64,000 bases of DNA, taken from Marinomonas sp. SBI8L. GTDB taxonomy: Bacteria; Pseudomonadota; Gammaproteobacteria; Pseudomonadales; Marinomonadaceae. The notes beneath the pieces are model-generated. The model saw nothing but the letters and a program-made list of their open reading frames with translations, ran no database searches and had not been told where the DNA came from. The DNA is taken from positions 244,315 to 308,314 of the forward strand of contig NZ_JSEO01000006.1 of NCBI RefSeq assembly GCF_001624705.1, given 5' to 3'. A program made the position numbers and the translations under genes. Shown in pieces: positions 38,901 through 48,600 of the stretch. Numbering within the stretch: position 1 is the stretch's first letter; every line of letters starts with the position of its first letter.

Positions 38901-41900
38901 TGGCGTTTTATGCTGCGCCAATAATTTAGGAGACAAAGTCACCCCTGCAGTTCGAGCACGAGCAATTAATTGCAAACTCAGGATGGAGTCACCACCGGCT
39001 TGATAAAAATCGGCATTATGATCGAGCTCTGCTTTACCCAAAATATCTCGGTATAAATCTCTCAACTTGATAGCCACTGGATCTACCACTGAGTCTTCAA
39101 CATTCGCTTCAGGTAATGGAAGACAAGATGCCATTGCCCTCAAGGTTCGATGCTTCATCACATTAAGCGGCGTCAATACAGCACCTTGCTGTCGTGCTAA
39201 ACCAATAAGCTGAAGACTTAGAATCGAATCGCCACCTAGCGCATAGAAATCATCATCTAAAGCAACCGCATCGGTTCCAAGCAATTGACACCAAATGTTC
39301 GCTAATAAGGTTTGGTTAGCATTCATCTGCAAAGCATCACTTTGCATTGCTGTATCAGTGGATGATGGCTTATTTTGTTGCTCTTCCAGTCCAAGCTTGC
39401 CTAATTGAAGCCTTTCTAATTGAAAAGACGTTTGATCAGTCACTTTTTGACGATCTATTTTGCCGTTCGCGTTAAGCGCTATCTTGTCTACAAAAACTAA
39501 ATGATCAGGCACCATATAGTCAGGCATGGCAGCCTTCATACGAACCAATAATTCATTGGCCAATTTACTCTCATTGGCATCTGTGCTTATGTGCGTATTG
39601 GAGAGTTCAATGGCTGCAATTAATAAGGTACGTTCATTGCGTTCAAGCACAAGCGCAGAAGCTAGGGAAACCTCAGCCTGAACTTGCAGCCAACCACTGA
39701 CTTCACCTAACTCTAAACGATAACCACGTCGCTTAATTTGATCATCTAATCGGCCAAGGTACTCAAACACCCCTTGATTATTAAGGCGAGCTCTATCACC
39801 TGTTCGGTAATATCTTTGATTTGTGGCGCTCTTTGAAGAGCTAGCAGCACTTTCTACAAAAACTGCATTCAAATCCTTAGATGCGGTTTGAGCTTGAGCA
39901 TCCCCTTTTACAAAGTAGCCGTTAGCCAGTTGCGGACCGCTAATACAAAGTTCACCCATTGCCCCTTGAGGTAATAAAACGCCATTTTCAGAGCGAATTT
40001 CCAAACAAGATTCAGGTAAAGCTCGACCTAAAGGCGCAACCGAACTCATCCCTTCAAAAGAGTCAGTAATTCGATCATTCAGTTCGATATAACTCACGCC
40101 GACCGTAGTTTCACTCGGGCCGTAATGGTTGAAGACTGCCATGTCTGGCGCAAGGCTATGAAGCTGATTTAACAAGGCCTCATCCATCCCTTCACCACCA
40201 CTGATCAAGGCACGCTTTGGCAATATGTCAATTGGAGAAGAGACACTCAGTAGACCTTTCAAATGTGAAGGTACAATTTTTAGATAATCCGCAGGATGCT
40301 GACGTAAAAATTCCGCTAATTCAGGTGGATTAAAAGCAAGCTCTTCTTCTGGTAGCAATAAGGTTTGCCCCTGATAAAGTGCTGCTAGCACAGAGGTTAA
40401 ACCCAAATCTGCTGCCACGGTCGCCAGCGTTAACCAACGCCCACCCTCGACAGAAGGAATCGCTTGAGAAATAGCTGCTGAATAATGAGCTAGCGCTCCA
40501 TGGGAAACCAATACACCTTTTGGTTTGCCTGTTGAGCCAGAGGTATAAAGAATGTAAGCAATGTCTTCAGGGGCAATATCTTCAAAGACCATGCCCTCAG
40601 CAACAAGCTCAAGAGCCGAGATATCAGCGGAATCAGTCTCATCACTTTGTACCTTTAAGTCATTCCATGGGGCCAATGAAAGGCTAGAAACACCTTCACT
40701 TTGCCCATTTTCGATATTTAATAACCACTCAGTGTGCTCAGTGTAAGAAGCATCACTTGGCAACAAGGTGTGAATCACTAAAGTGGTATTTGACTCTTCA
40801 ACCAAGTCTTTAAGTCTTTGCTCAGGCTGCCTTGGGTCCAACATCAAAGCAATGGCACCTATACGCCAACAAGCAAGTAAACTGGCTATTTGACGCGCTT
40901 CTCTTGGCATCAAGATCGCAACTTTATCGCCTTTTTTGATGCCTTTTTGATTAAGCTGAACCACAAGGTTTGTTACAACTGTATCAAGTGCTTGATAGGT
41001 AATTTGCTGCTTGCCAGTATCGAGCGCAATACGTGCATTGTGTTCAGGTTGGGACCAATGCCTCATCACCTGATTCATCAATTGAGCTTTGCTAGATAAG
41101 GTCTCGCCAAGTTGATGACTTAAGCCTGATGTCAATGCAACCTCAGATAAACGTGTCATTGGCTTAGCTAAGGTCTGTACTAGTATCTCTTCTAGGTGAT
41201 TAAGCAAACGAGTCACTGTTTTTGCATCAAACAGCTCAGCGCTATATTCCATCTCAAGGCGAATATCGCCGCCTGATGGCTCTAATACTCGTAAGGTTAA
41301 ATCAAAGCGTGCATGTCGCTGCTCAGGCACTATGATATCAACTTGTGTACCAGGTAAGCTAACACTCTGACTGTCAGGCAATGCCACATGGACAAACATG
41401 ACTTGAAACAGAGACTGGGCCGCTTCTGCTACTTTTTCGTCATCAGATTTAAGTAAGTCGTGTAACTGCTCAAGCGGTAAATCTTGATTATCAAAGGCAC
41501 CGGCTGTCACAGTTTGAGTGCTCTTCAACGCCTCATCAAAACTTGGATTATCATCCAACTGTTGGCGCAATACGAGCGTATTCAATAAAGGCCCGACCAA
41601 GGGTCTAAGTTCTTCTCGACCACGGCTTGCAACAGAGCTACCAAAGCAAAAATCGGTTTGTTGGCTATAGCTTGATAACAACCAGCTAAAAGCCGTTTGA
41701 AAATAAATATACAGAGTATTATTGGTGTCATTGACCCTTTTTCGTAGGGACTCTGAAAACTCATGGGGCAAGGTAATCCCTTGCACGGCACCTGCATAAC
41801 TGCGTTCATGATTGGGTTTGCGTGTACGGTCAAAAGGTAAAGCTAATGATCTTTGGGCTCCCTCTAAGTTTTGCTTCCAATAATCACACTGGCGCTGATA

Positions 41901-42671
41901 ATCATCCCCTTCCAGCCATTCAGCTTGCCAACTGGCATAATCCGAATATTGAATCGCCAGTTCAGGTAATTGCAATGCACCACTCTGAGTGCTCTTACTG
42001 TCTACTGCAGCACTATAAAGTAAGCTAAGCTCCTGATTTAACTGCTGAGATGACCAAGCATCGAAGGCCACATGATGTATGGTGAAGAACACCCAATAAC
42101 TCACATTATCATCAGTCTCAGAGCTATTTTTCAAAGAAACATCTTCAAAGGACTCATCTTCCAAGGACACTTGATAAAGCTCGACTCTTAAGGGGAGTTC
42201 ATTACCTAGGTCAAAAGGCACCTCAAGTTCTTGCTCATATTGGGTTTGATACCAGTTTTTCACTGCCATATCATTCGCCAAAGAAACGGCTTTTGGCGCT
42301 AATAATAAACTAGGTGCTGGCATCACCTCAGGTGTCCAGCTTCCCCTGTCATCCATAATGTATCGAGTGCGTAATACTTGATGGCGCTCCACAAGGGCTG
42401 TAATCGCTTGCTCTAACGCCTCTATATTTAATCCATTATCAAATCGCAGTACCGAGCAAAGGTTATACAGCGCCCTAGTTGACATCTGTTCTGCAACTAA
42501 AAAGCGCTGCTGAGCCAATGACAATTGTGTGCCCGATTGCTCTGTCGGTACAATAGGTAGTTGCCAACTATCAATACCTTGTTGGGCAAGTTTTTCACGA
42601 AATAATTGCCTTTTTTCTTTAGGAAGGCTCGCTAAACGTTTCGCGATGTCTAAATAGCGTGTTTGTTTCAT
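32979..42671 (-). CDS. NRPS 3: C - A(Asp) - T - T - C - A(Gly-like) - T - C - fused aspartyl beta-hydroxylase
   Basis: A 3230-residue protein. C1 has HHVAFDAW (about 199). A1 (TSGSTGKPKG about 712, FNHYGPSETT about 850) has code DLTKIGHVGK, Asp. Two T domains follow in tandem (GGDSILSLQL at about 1148 and 1227). C2 has HHIATDGW (about 1448). A2 (TSGSTG about 1934) has code DILQLGVVWK, Gly-like. T3 is GGHSL (about 2335), C3 has HHIASDGW (about 2550). After a Lys-rich linker (about 2855-2885) comes a TauD/SyrP-like dioxygenase (about 2890-3220) with HNE (about 2996) and a distal His in AAHARDPF (about 3189). The C-terminal fused position matches the interface-associated aspartyl hydroxylase class. 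C3 has no A domain here, so it must serve NRPS 4. Confidence 0.92.
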   Translation of the reverse strand: MKQTRYLDIAKRLASLPKEKRQLFREKLAQQGIDSWQLPIVPTEQSGTQLSLAQQRFLVAEQMSTRALYNLCSVLRFDNGLNIEALEQAITALVERHQVLRTRYIMDDRGSWTPEVMPAPSLLLAPKAVSLANDMAVKNWYQTQYEQELEVPFDLGNELPLRVELYQVSLEDESFEDVSLKNSSETDDNVSYWVFFTIHHVAFDAWSSQQLNQELSLLYSAAVDSKSTQSGALQLPELAIQYSDYASWQAEWLEGDDYQRQCDYWKQNLEGAQRSLALPFDRTRKPNHERSYAGAVQGITLPHEFSESLRKRVNDTNNTLYIYFQTAFSWLLSSYSQQTDFCFGSSVASRGREELRPLVGPLLNTLVLRQQLDDNPSFDEALKSTQTVTAGAFDNQDLPLEQLHDLLKSDDEKVAEAAQSLFQVMFVHVALPDSQSVSLPGTQVDIIVPEQRHARFDLTLRVLEPSGGDIRLEMEYSAELFDAKTVTRLLNHLEEILVQTLAKPMTRLSEVALTSGLSHQLGETLSSKAQLMNQVMRHWSQPEHNARIALDTGKQQITYQALDTVVTNLVVQLNQKGIKKGDKVAILMPREARQIASLLACWRIGAIALMLDPRQPEQRLKDLVEESNTTLVIHTLLPSDASYTEHTEWLLNIENGQSEGVSSLSLAPWNDLKVQSDETDSADISALELVAEGMVFEDIAPEDIAYILYTSGSTGKPKGVLVSHGALAHYSAAISQAIPSVEGGRWLTLATVAADLGLTSVLAALYQGQTLLLPEEELAFNPPELAEFLRQHPADYLKIVPSHLKGLLSVSSPIDILPKRALISGGEGMDEALLNQLHSLAPDMAVFNHYGPSETTVGVSYIELNDRITDSFEGMSSVAPLGRALPESCLEIRSENGVLLPQGAMGELCISGPQLANGYFVKGDAQAQTASKDLNAVFVESAASSSKSATNQRYYRTGDRARLNNQGVFEYLGRLDDQIKRRGYRLELGEVSGWLQVQAEVSLASALVLERNERTLLIAAIELSNTHISTDANESKLANELLVRMKAAMPDYMVPDHLVFVDKIALNANGKIDRQKVTDQTSFQLERLQLGKLGLEEQQNKPSSTDTAMQSDALQMNANQTLLANIWCQLLGTDAVALDDDFYALGGDSILSLQLIGLARQQGAVLTPLNVMKHRTLRAMASCLPLPEANVEDSVVDPVAIKLRDLYRDILGKAELDHNADFYQAGGDSILSLQLIARARTAGVTLSPKLLAQHKTPMALANVLSDAASDKGETAKDAAIASIDKNQVDKSQKASSLQQTSFKRVDRNQPQPLSDAQKRIWFMQQIAPDSSAWNVMQRLSIKGELDLKALEVACHAIMNKHDILRTSFISQDDQVVQQVLPIEQVMNQVDSPFTCHQVSYASLDNLVEEKENRVFDLEAGLLWSLDVFCLPGTDSLPEYQLLINIHHIATDGWSMGLLVQEFLAFYSQSLAGHSVELLESSQSEGTTYIDWVGSKQAEQTSDVESYWLERLTEMPQTISLATDYAYPEVQTDNGARVEGVIPTELIAQLDQKAQDLNVTPFQLLFAAWKLLLWRYSGQDDFAVGVPVSGRDDSQTQNMVGVFINTMVCRSQIDASLPLDEWLVATATRTMEDLNESIPLERLLEIMQPERNMARPALFQTLFNYQVDTKGQRKLALPGLAIEAIEQTHISSKSELSLNLFRQGSLGVQLEYNRDVFSEATVAQIFEDYQAVISQMVGVDGAVRKALHELQLPSMAQGQAQGAVYSVNSQDAFIQRFEVQVEETPDALALQACDRELSYRELNHEANRLAHWLIGQGVRKNGLSEPLSEPLVALCLPRNSQLLVALLAIQKAGAAYVPLDPAQPKARLSMIAERSGATLCLCDSTTIQTFEALDVESLTPISLDALTEELSTQSNLNTELVVPEQSLAYTLYTSGSTGVPKGVQLERRQFANFLRAMERVLPPFKKVLALTTITFDIAGLELFLPLANGAAVILADEDARRDGEQIGRLIIEHDIDLIQATPSGWRLLDEVSDDALSNVVALAGGEALDSELASKLKRQCRDLINVYGPTETTVWSSSYLVQDTSLPLTPIGAPLLNNDLHVLDAQLQPVPQGVIGELYIAGEGVARGYQGQADLTAERFLPNPFGDGGRLYRTGDLVKYLADGTLYFVGRVDQQVKLRGFRIELGDIEAALLTNPNIKQAAVTIEKERLIAWCVAVPTSEPSSESDSHSAVESSETIKKLQADLALILPEYMLPQGYEWLSSLPLNASGKVDRNALSKRELSATSQFGLNEVSEKALNDQAEQVLTQYEVIVSDIWTALLNLEAVNKQDHFFNLGGHSLMAAQVRSRLRAQGYDVSLKTLFETPILSELAKHLSLLSHHVSDQSIPLIQRQEKMPLSDAQRRLWFMQQLKKNDASFNMSSVVELALQLDDKPQGKSEAELGKTVTNGLNTDAIQAALYAVAERHEILRVTYHADANGEGYQRVDSDLTPAFSVVDLTAEGPVQREVIVGDLILEASNTPFDLTAESPLRLVLYKLSESRWLVQLVQHHIASDGWSMALLINGLIEAYQQAIQGQSVALASLPVQYLDYAAWQGSEEVSAKQEAGLGYWRRHLTGMPEQLALPLDRSRTATAGDQGGAVDLLIPEALTASLNQLANEQGCSLFMLLMAAYTAQLHLETGSQDIVMGTDVANRDHGDTENIIGFFVNLIALRMKPNSMQSFEDYLQQVRQVCLEGFSYQDIPFDRVVEAVQPARIQGSHPLIQALLVMQNTPNARQDLGDLQVTPRMNVQQHSKFDMALFASEEATTKGEQLALRWVYRTSLFDASTMERLGRDLLALLENIVKNINVPLLSLKRSALTKNADGNPNMDTKSPTKRKLNKLSKMKKTKAAPAVKVPLVSTRPLNDDAPFPLLVECNEKGLDPNVWAQANQALIMEWLEVHGGIVFRGFNLPTPVEFERFCEGIYPELFGQYGDLPKKEVGEKIYQSTPYPNDQMIMFHNESSHQHKWPRRQWFYCEIAAESGGCTPIVDCRALYQKLPEAVRKKLQEKQLKYVRNFSGLDVSWQHFFKTEDRAQVEAICREGNIEFEWYGEDTLRISQVCPAVISHPVTGEMSFFNQIQLHHYSFLEADIREHFLSVAGEEGLPRNVYYGDGEPLEQATVDLISELYEANAVRFDWRHGDVVMLDNMLAAHARDPFEGTRKMAVAMGDIYHREQLEEKVNAEAQTQIKEEAL
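42140..42169. repeat. 2 x 15-bp repeat inside NRPS 3, C1 domain
   Basis: CATCTTCAAAGGACT (42140-42154) is followed by CATCTTCCAAGGACA (42155-42169), with a weaker third copy at 42125-42139. They encode the acidic DESFEDVS stretch before the HHVAFDAW motif. Confidence 0.5.
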
Positions 42672-42685
42672 ATCAAAAAGTATTC

Positions 42686-45600
42686 CTAATCTTCAAATTC
42701 ACTGAGCAACTGATCCATAAAGTCCAGCTCATCATCTTGTTGCTCATCAGAGCCAGTAATTTGTTCTGCTAATGCAGCAATTGTCGGTTTCTCAAAAAGG
42801 GATTGCAGTGCCAAACGAATGCCAAACTCGGCTTCCACTTTCGCGATCATTTGCATCGCCAATAAAGAGTGACCACCTAGTGCAAAGAAGCTATCTTCTG
42901 CTCTTGGTGAGGTGCCAAGTAATGCCTGCCAAATATCAGCAAGACGGTGTTCAACATCCCCTTCTAGCGCACGGCTTTGCGCCATATTTGATGTGGTTTG
43001 AATCTCAAGTTCTGAGGCTTGAGAAGTCAAGGCTTTACGATCAATTTTACCGTTACTGTTAAGGGCAAACTCACTCACACAAACACACTGGTAAGGCACC
43101 ATGTAAGCAGGTAGCTCAGCCTCTAATCGTTCACGCATGGTTAGGCTGGAAATGCTTTCTTGTGTTTGCAGGAAGGCCGCTAAGCGCTGTTTATCATCTG
43201 CAACGACGACAGCCTCAGACACGCCCTCAAATTTGCGCAAGCTGTTTTCAATCTCACCAAGCTCGATACGGAAGCCACGAACCTTAATCTGAAAATCACT
43301 GCGACCAATGTATTCAAGCACGCCATTCACACCAAGACGCACAAGATCGCCCGTTTTATATAAACGTGAACCATCTTGGCTAAATGGGTCTGGCATAAAG
43401 ACGCTCGCAGTAAGATCTGGGGCATTTTGATAACCACGTGCCACACCTTCACCCGCTATATACAATTCACCGGTTGCACCAAGTGGCACAGGCTGTAAAT
43501 GATCATCCAATATGTAACAGCGGTTATTCAGAATAGGCGTACCAATGGCAGCCACACCGTCTTCGCTTATGCCTTTTTCAACAGCACCTTTCTCATTGAA
43601 CGAAAGAGTCGTTGACCATATTGTGGTTTCAGTTGGCCCATAGGCATTTACTAGAGTGACACCTTTTTCCATCAGCTTTTTAGCCAGATAGTTAGGTACT
43701 GCCTCTCCTCCAACAATGCCTTTCAATGCTGGCCAAACAGCGTCATTCTTAGTCAATAGCATTTGCCAACTTGTCGGCGTCGCCTGAAAGACTGTGGCTT
43801 GACTGAGCAGCTCAAACAAAGCATCAACGTCCATAGTTTGCTGGCTATCCGCTAACAAGAGCGTCGCACCTTGTAATAGAGGTAAGTAGATTTCGAGGGC
43901 ACTAATATCAAATGAGGTAGTCGTCACCGCCAACCAAGAATCCGTTTCAGAAATGGCGATTTTTTGTCCCATACCATGAAGGAAGTTCGCTAAGTTACCT
44001 CGACTAATAGCTACCCCTTTAGGCTTACCCGTAGAGCCCGAGGTGTAAATCACATAGGCTAATTGGCTATAGTGAATGCTTCTAGATGGGTTTAGATTCC
44101 AATCATGATTGATCAAAACACTTTCTTGATTGAAGGCTAAAACACCTTCACTAGGAAGGGAGTTCAGAGAAAGTACATCAACACTAGAATCAACCAAACT
44201 ACTGTTTTCTTTCTGAGTGATTAACAAACTAGGTTTTGCATGCTGACAGATATAACTCAGCCTTTCTGCAGGTTGAGCAGGATCAAGTGGAACATAAGCC
44301 CCCCCAGCCTTTAATACAGCTAGATGAGCAATCACCACTAGCGAGCCACGATCAAGCAAGATAGCCACTTTTTGCTCTGCCCCTACCCCTTTATCCATCA
44401 GATAATGAGCAAGTTGGTTAACCTCGGCATTTAATTGTCGATAACTCATAGATTCATCATGGAAGCGAATAGCGATCACCTCTGGCGTGCTTTCCACCTG
44501 TGATTCGAAACGACGGACCAAATCATAATCGTCTTTCAGCTCACCGCTTGTATCATTAAAGCCTTGTCCTAACGTCTCATCTAAATTGCCATTTAAATGG
44601 CCATCTGATTCGGACAATATCTCTATTTGACATAACAGTTTTTGCGGCTCAGACAGCATGCCTTTCAACAGGTTTAGATAGTGGCGAGCGTAACGCGCCA
44701 TGGTGTCTGACAGGAATAATTCGCTGCTGTATTCCAACACGCAGAACCATTCACTCTTACCTTGTTCATTCTGGCCTTGCTCAATCTGCATTCCGATTTC
44801 ACTCAACGCCGTGCCTTCATCTAACTTGATTCGCTCAGTAGTGAAGCCAGCAAAGTGAGAATCTGAGTCCAATTGAATCAGGTTAAATAGAGACTGGAAC
44901 AAAGGTGCACGGCCGTTATCTCTTGGTAAATCAAGTGCTCCAACCAGCTGTTCAAAAGGAAGATCCTGATTTTGCTGCGCCTCTGTTAGAGTTTGCTGTA
45001 GACGCTCCCAGCTTGTTTCCACCCTATCCTGTAACGCAAGTGGCGCTTTAACCACTTGGGTAGAGGCAAAATAACCAATTAATTTGCCGCTATAAGCCTG
45101 TTGACGATTCGCCACTGGGATACCAATCTGAATATCATCTTGGCCACTGTAACGAGACAGCAATAACTGCCATGCATTAAGCAAAGGAACAAAGGCCGTC
45201 ACCTGACGTTGTGAACTTTGCTGCTTTAGCTGAGCAACCAGATTTTCAGGTAACTTGAAACGATAACGCTGACCTTCAGAACTTAACTGTTTTGGTCGAG
45301 GGAAGTCCGTCGGCAGGTCCAATAACGGCTGCTCGCCTGCTAGTTTCTCTTTCCAATAGTTAAGCTGCTGCTGAAGCGTGTTACGGGTTTCTGAACCTTG
45401 CCACCAGCTTGCATAATCACCAAATTGATAAGGCAGTGATTCACGTTCTTCAATATTGAATGCATCTGCCACTGAGTCCGAATACAAAGTCTGCAACTCA
45501 TCAAAGAAGACTTTTAAAGACCAAGCATCTGCAATGAGATGGTGCATACACAGCTGTAAAACATGTTCTTCAACCTGCTCAGATTCAAGCACGTCTAAAC

Positions 45601-48600
45601 GCCATGGTGGCTTTTCTTCTGGGGTAAATGCTTGATTAGATAAATCACGCAAAGTATCCACCAATAATGTCTCATTCGCCTGTTCAAACAAGTTCGAATC
45701 AAGAGTATGTACATTAAGCGGTACCATAAGATGACAAGTCTCTGTGCCAGCAAGTACTTCTTGATACAAGTCGCCGTCTTGCTCTACAAAAATAGTACGC
45801 AGGCTATTTTGCTCTGACATTAATACGGCTAGCGCCTGTCGTAGGGCGGTTAAATTAAGCTTACCTTTCACTCTTAAAGATAAAGTCAGCTGATAAGCTC
45901 GGCTTGCACCGCTGAACTTTTCTAAGAACCAAAGACGTTTTTGCGTCGCATGCATAGGAAACAGGTTCGCACCTGATGATGCTTCAGCCATCTTACGAGA
46001 CGGGATAATGAAAGGTCGGCTATCATCTGTCGACTGTTCAAGCAGCTCAATCTCTGCTGCTAGAGCCATTAATGTCGGCTTTTCAAATAGGCTACGAAGC
46101 GGCACATCCACCGCAAAGTCTTCTGCCAATGCCGCCACAATACGTGCAGCTAGTAGGGAATGACCACCGAGCGAGAAGAAATTATCTTCACGGGCAATGT
46201 CCATTTGCTCACTGCTATTATCAAGAGTCTTATCAACAAGCTCATCTGTACGACCCAACAAGACCTGATTCCATATGCCAGCAAGACGTTTTTCCCAAAG
46301 GCTTTGAGGGGCTGTTCGCTCGCCGGTTTGAGACTGCGCACTCGCCAAACTCGGAAGAGTCAAAGCCTTTAGTGCTGCACGATCTACCTTACCATTGGCA
46401 TTTTGTGGCAAGACTTCTAGCCATTGCCACAAAGTAGGCACCATATATTCAGGCAGACTCTTCGACAGATGTTCGCGCAAGACAGTGGATTCGTCTTGCT
46501 CACCGCTCCAATAAGCGACTAATTTTGCTTGATCACCTTTGCCCTCTAACAAGACGACCGCATTATCAACACCATCAAGTTGAGGCAACAAGGCTTCTAT
46601 TTCACCTAGCTCAATCCTGAATCCACGCAATTTCACTTGGAAGTCATTTCGTCCTAGATAATCTAACGTGCCATCAACTCGACGACTCACTAAATCACCT
46701 GTCTTATAGAAACGTTCATGTCCAGCAAATGCAGTGCTATAGGGATTAGCAACAAAGGCTTTTTCGGTTAAATCAGCGGCCTTATGATAACCAAGACCCA
46801 CACCGTCCCCACTCAAATAAAGCTCACCGGTTACACCCACAGGCACAGAGCGCATTGCGCCATCTAAGACATGGGCAGATAACCCTTTTACTGCCTTACC
46901 GATTGGTAGCGTTGCACTCGCTGTTGCACCATCACAATCAGCAAGTGTGACAGGGTGGAAGGTAGAATAAACCGTCACTTCTGTCGGGCCGTAGCCATTA
47001 ATCAGCTTTGCGCCACGCATCAGAATTTGACGCCCTAGTTCTGCGCTCAAGGCTTCACCACCAGCAATTGCCGTCACCCCATCAAGGGAGCGACGAGAGC
47101 GAGCTAACAACATACTCCAAGTGGCAGGTGTTGCTTGCATTAAGCTGACAGGGGTGTGATTTGCAGACGTATCAAGTAACTGATCCAAAAGACGAGGATC
47201 TTTAGCTTGTTCATTGGATGCAACCAAGATGCTGGCGCCCTGTGTCAATGGATACAAGAGCTCAACAATGGAAATATCAAAGCAGTAGGTTGTCAGAGAC
47301 AGTACCTTGTCCTTAGCTGAAAGCGGAACACGACCAGATAACTCACGACATAAATGCGCAAGATTATCGATACTGATCTCCACCCCTTTAGGTCGCCCTG
47401 TTGACCCTGAGGTGTACAGAATATAAGCCAGTTGATCTGGCTTTTCTGTATCTGCCCTTTCTGTATCTGGCTTTTCTGTATAAACATGAGATTGTTCTGC
47501 CGTTACTTGGCTATCGCTATCATCATTGGCTAATTCAACCCAAGTATCAGCACCTATAGCCAAACAAGCTAACTCAGGCTGAAGCTCTGTTACCTTGCTT
47601 TGATATGCTCCATTAACCAAACATAGTGCTGGGCTTGAGTGCGCCAAAACATAAGCCATACGATCTGCTGGCCATTCAGGTTCAATCGGCACATAGGCCG
47701 CACCAGACTTAAGAACCGCCAAGATACAAACCAACATATGTTGATTTCGATCGACACAAAGAGCGATTCGATCACCTTGTTTGATGCCTGATTTCTGTAA
47801 CTGAATCGCTAAACGATCACTATGCTTATCAAGCGTGGCATAAGTAAGAGGGCTTGAATCCGCTTCTCCACCTTGAACACCAATAGCGTCAGGCTGATTT
47901 CTAACCTGCTCTGCAAACTGACTCAAAACACTCTTGGCCTTAGGAGTCAACTCAACCTCTAACATCTCAGTAGCAGTCGGTTGCCATAAATCCATCTGAG
48001 TCAGCTCAGACTCTGGATTCTCAAGCATCCATTCCAAAATACGCTCAAAGTCATTCGCCATACGAATAACCGTATCTGGATGGAACAACTCAGTGCTGTA
48101 TTCGAAGCTTAAATTAAATGTCCCTTCATGAGCCTGTACATCCAGTTTGAAATCACATAATGCCGTGTCTGGACGGTTATCTATGGCGGCTACCTCAAGG
48201 CCACCAAGATCTAATTGATCTAGCGCCTTACCAGACAGGTAATTAAACATGGATTGAAATAGCGGGTTATAGCTTGTCTGGCGATCAACGCCCAACTGGT
48301 CAATCAAGTAATCGAATGGCAAGTCTTGATTCGCTTGGGCTTGTTGCGCCTGCTCGACAATCGATTCAATTAACTGCTCAACACTTTGAGTCGGCGTCAG
48401 ATCAGCACGCTGTACCAAGGTATTAATGAAGCAGCCAAATATGTCTTGGGTCTGTGCATGGTGACGGTTAGCCACTGGCACACCAATCAGAATATCTTTT
48501 TGACCACTGTAAGCACCTAATAGCAACTGGAATGCCGCCATGGTAGAGGCAAAATGACTGCGCCCAGCCGTGCGATCAAAGTCAGTCAGCTTTTGGGCAA

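Noticed and set aside
46072-46437. 121-codon plus-strand frame inside NRPS 2
   Set aside because: It lies fully antisense to conserved A and T domains, has no recognisable product, and long antisense frames are common in these NRPS genes.
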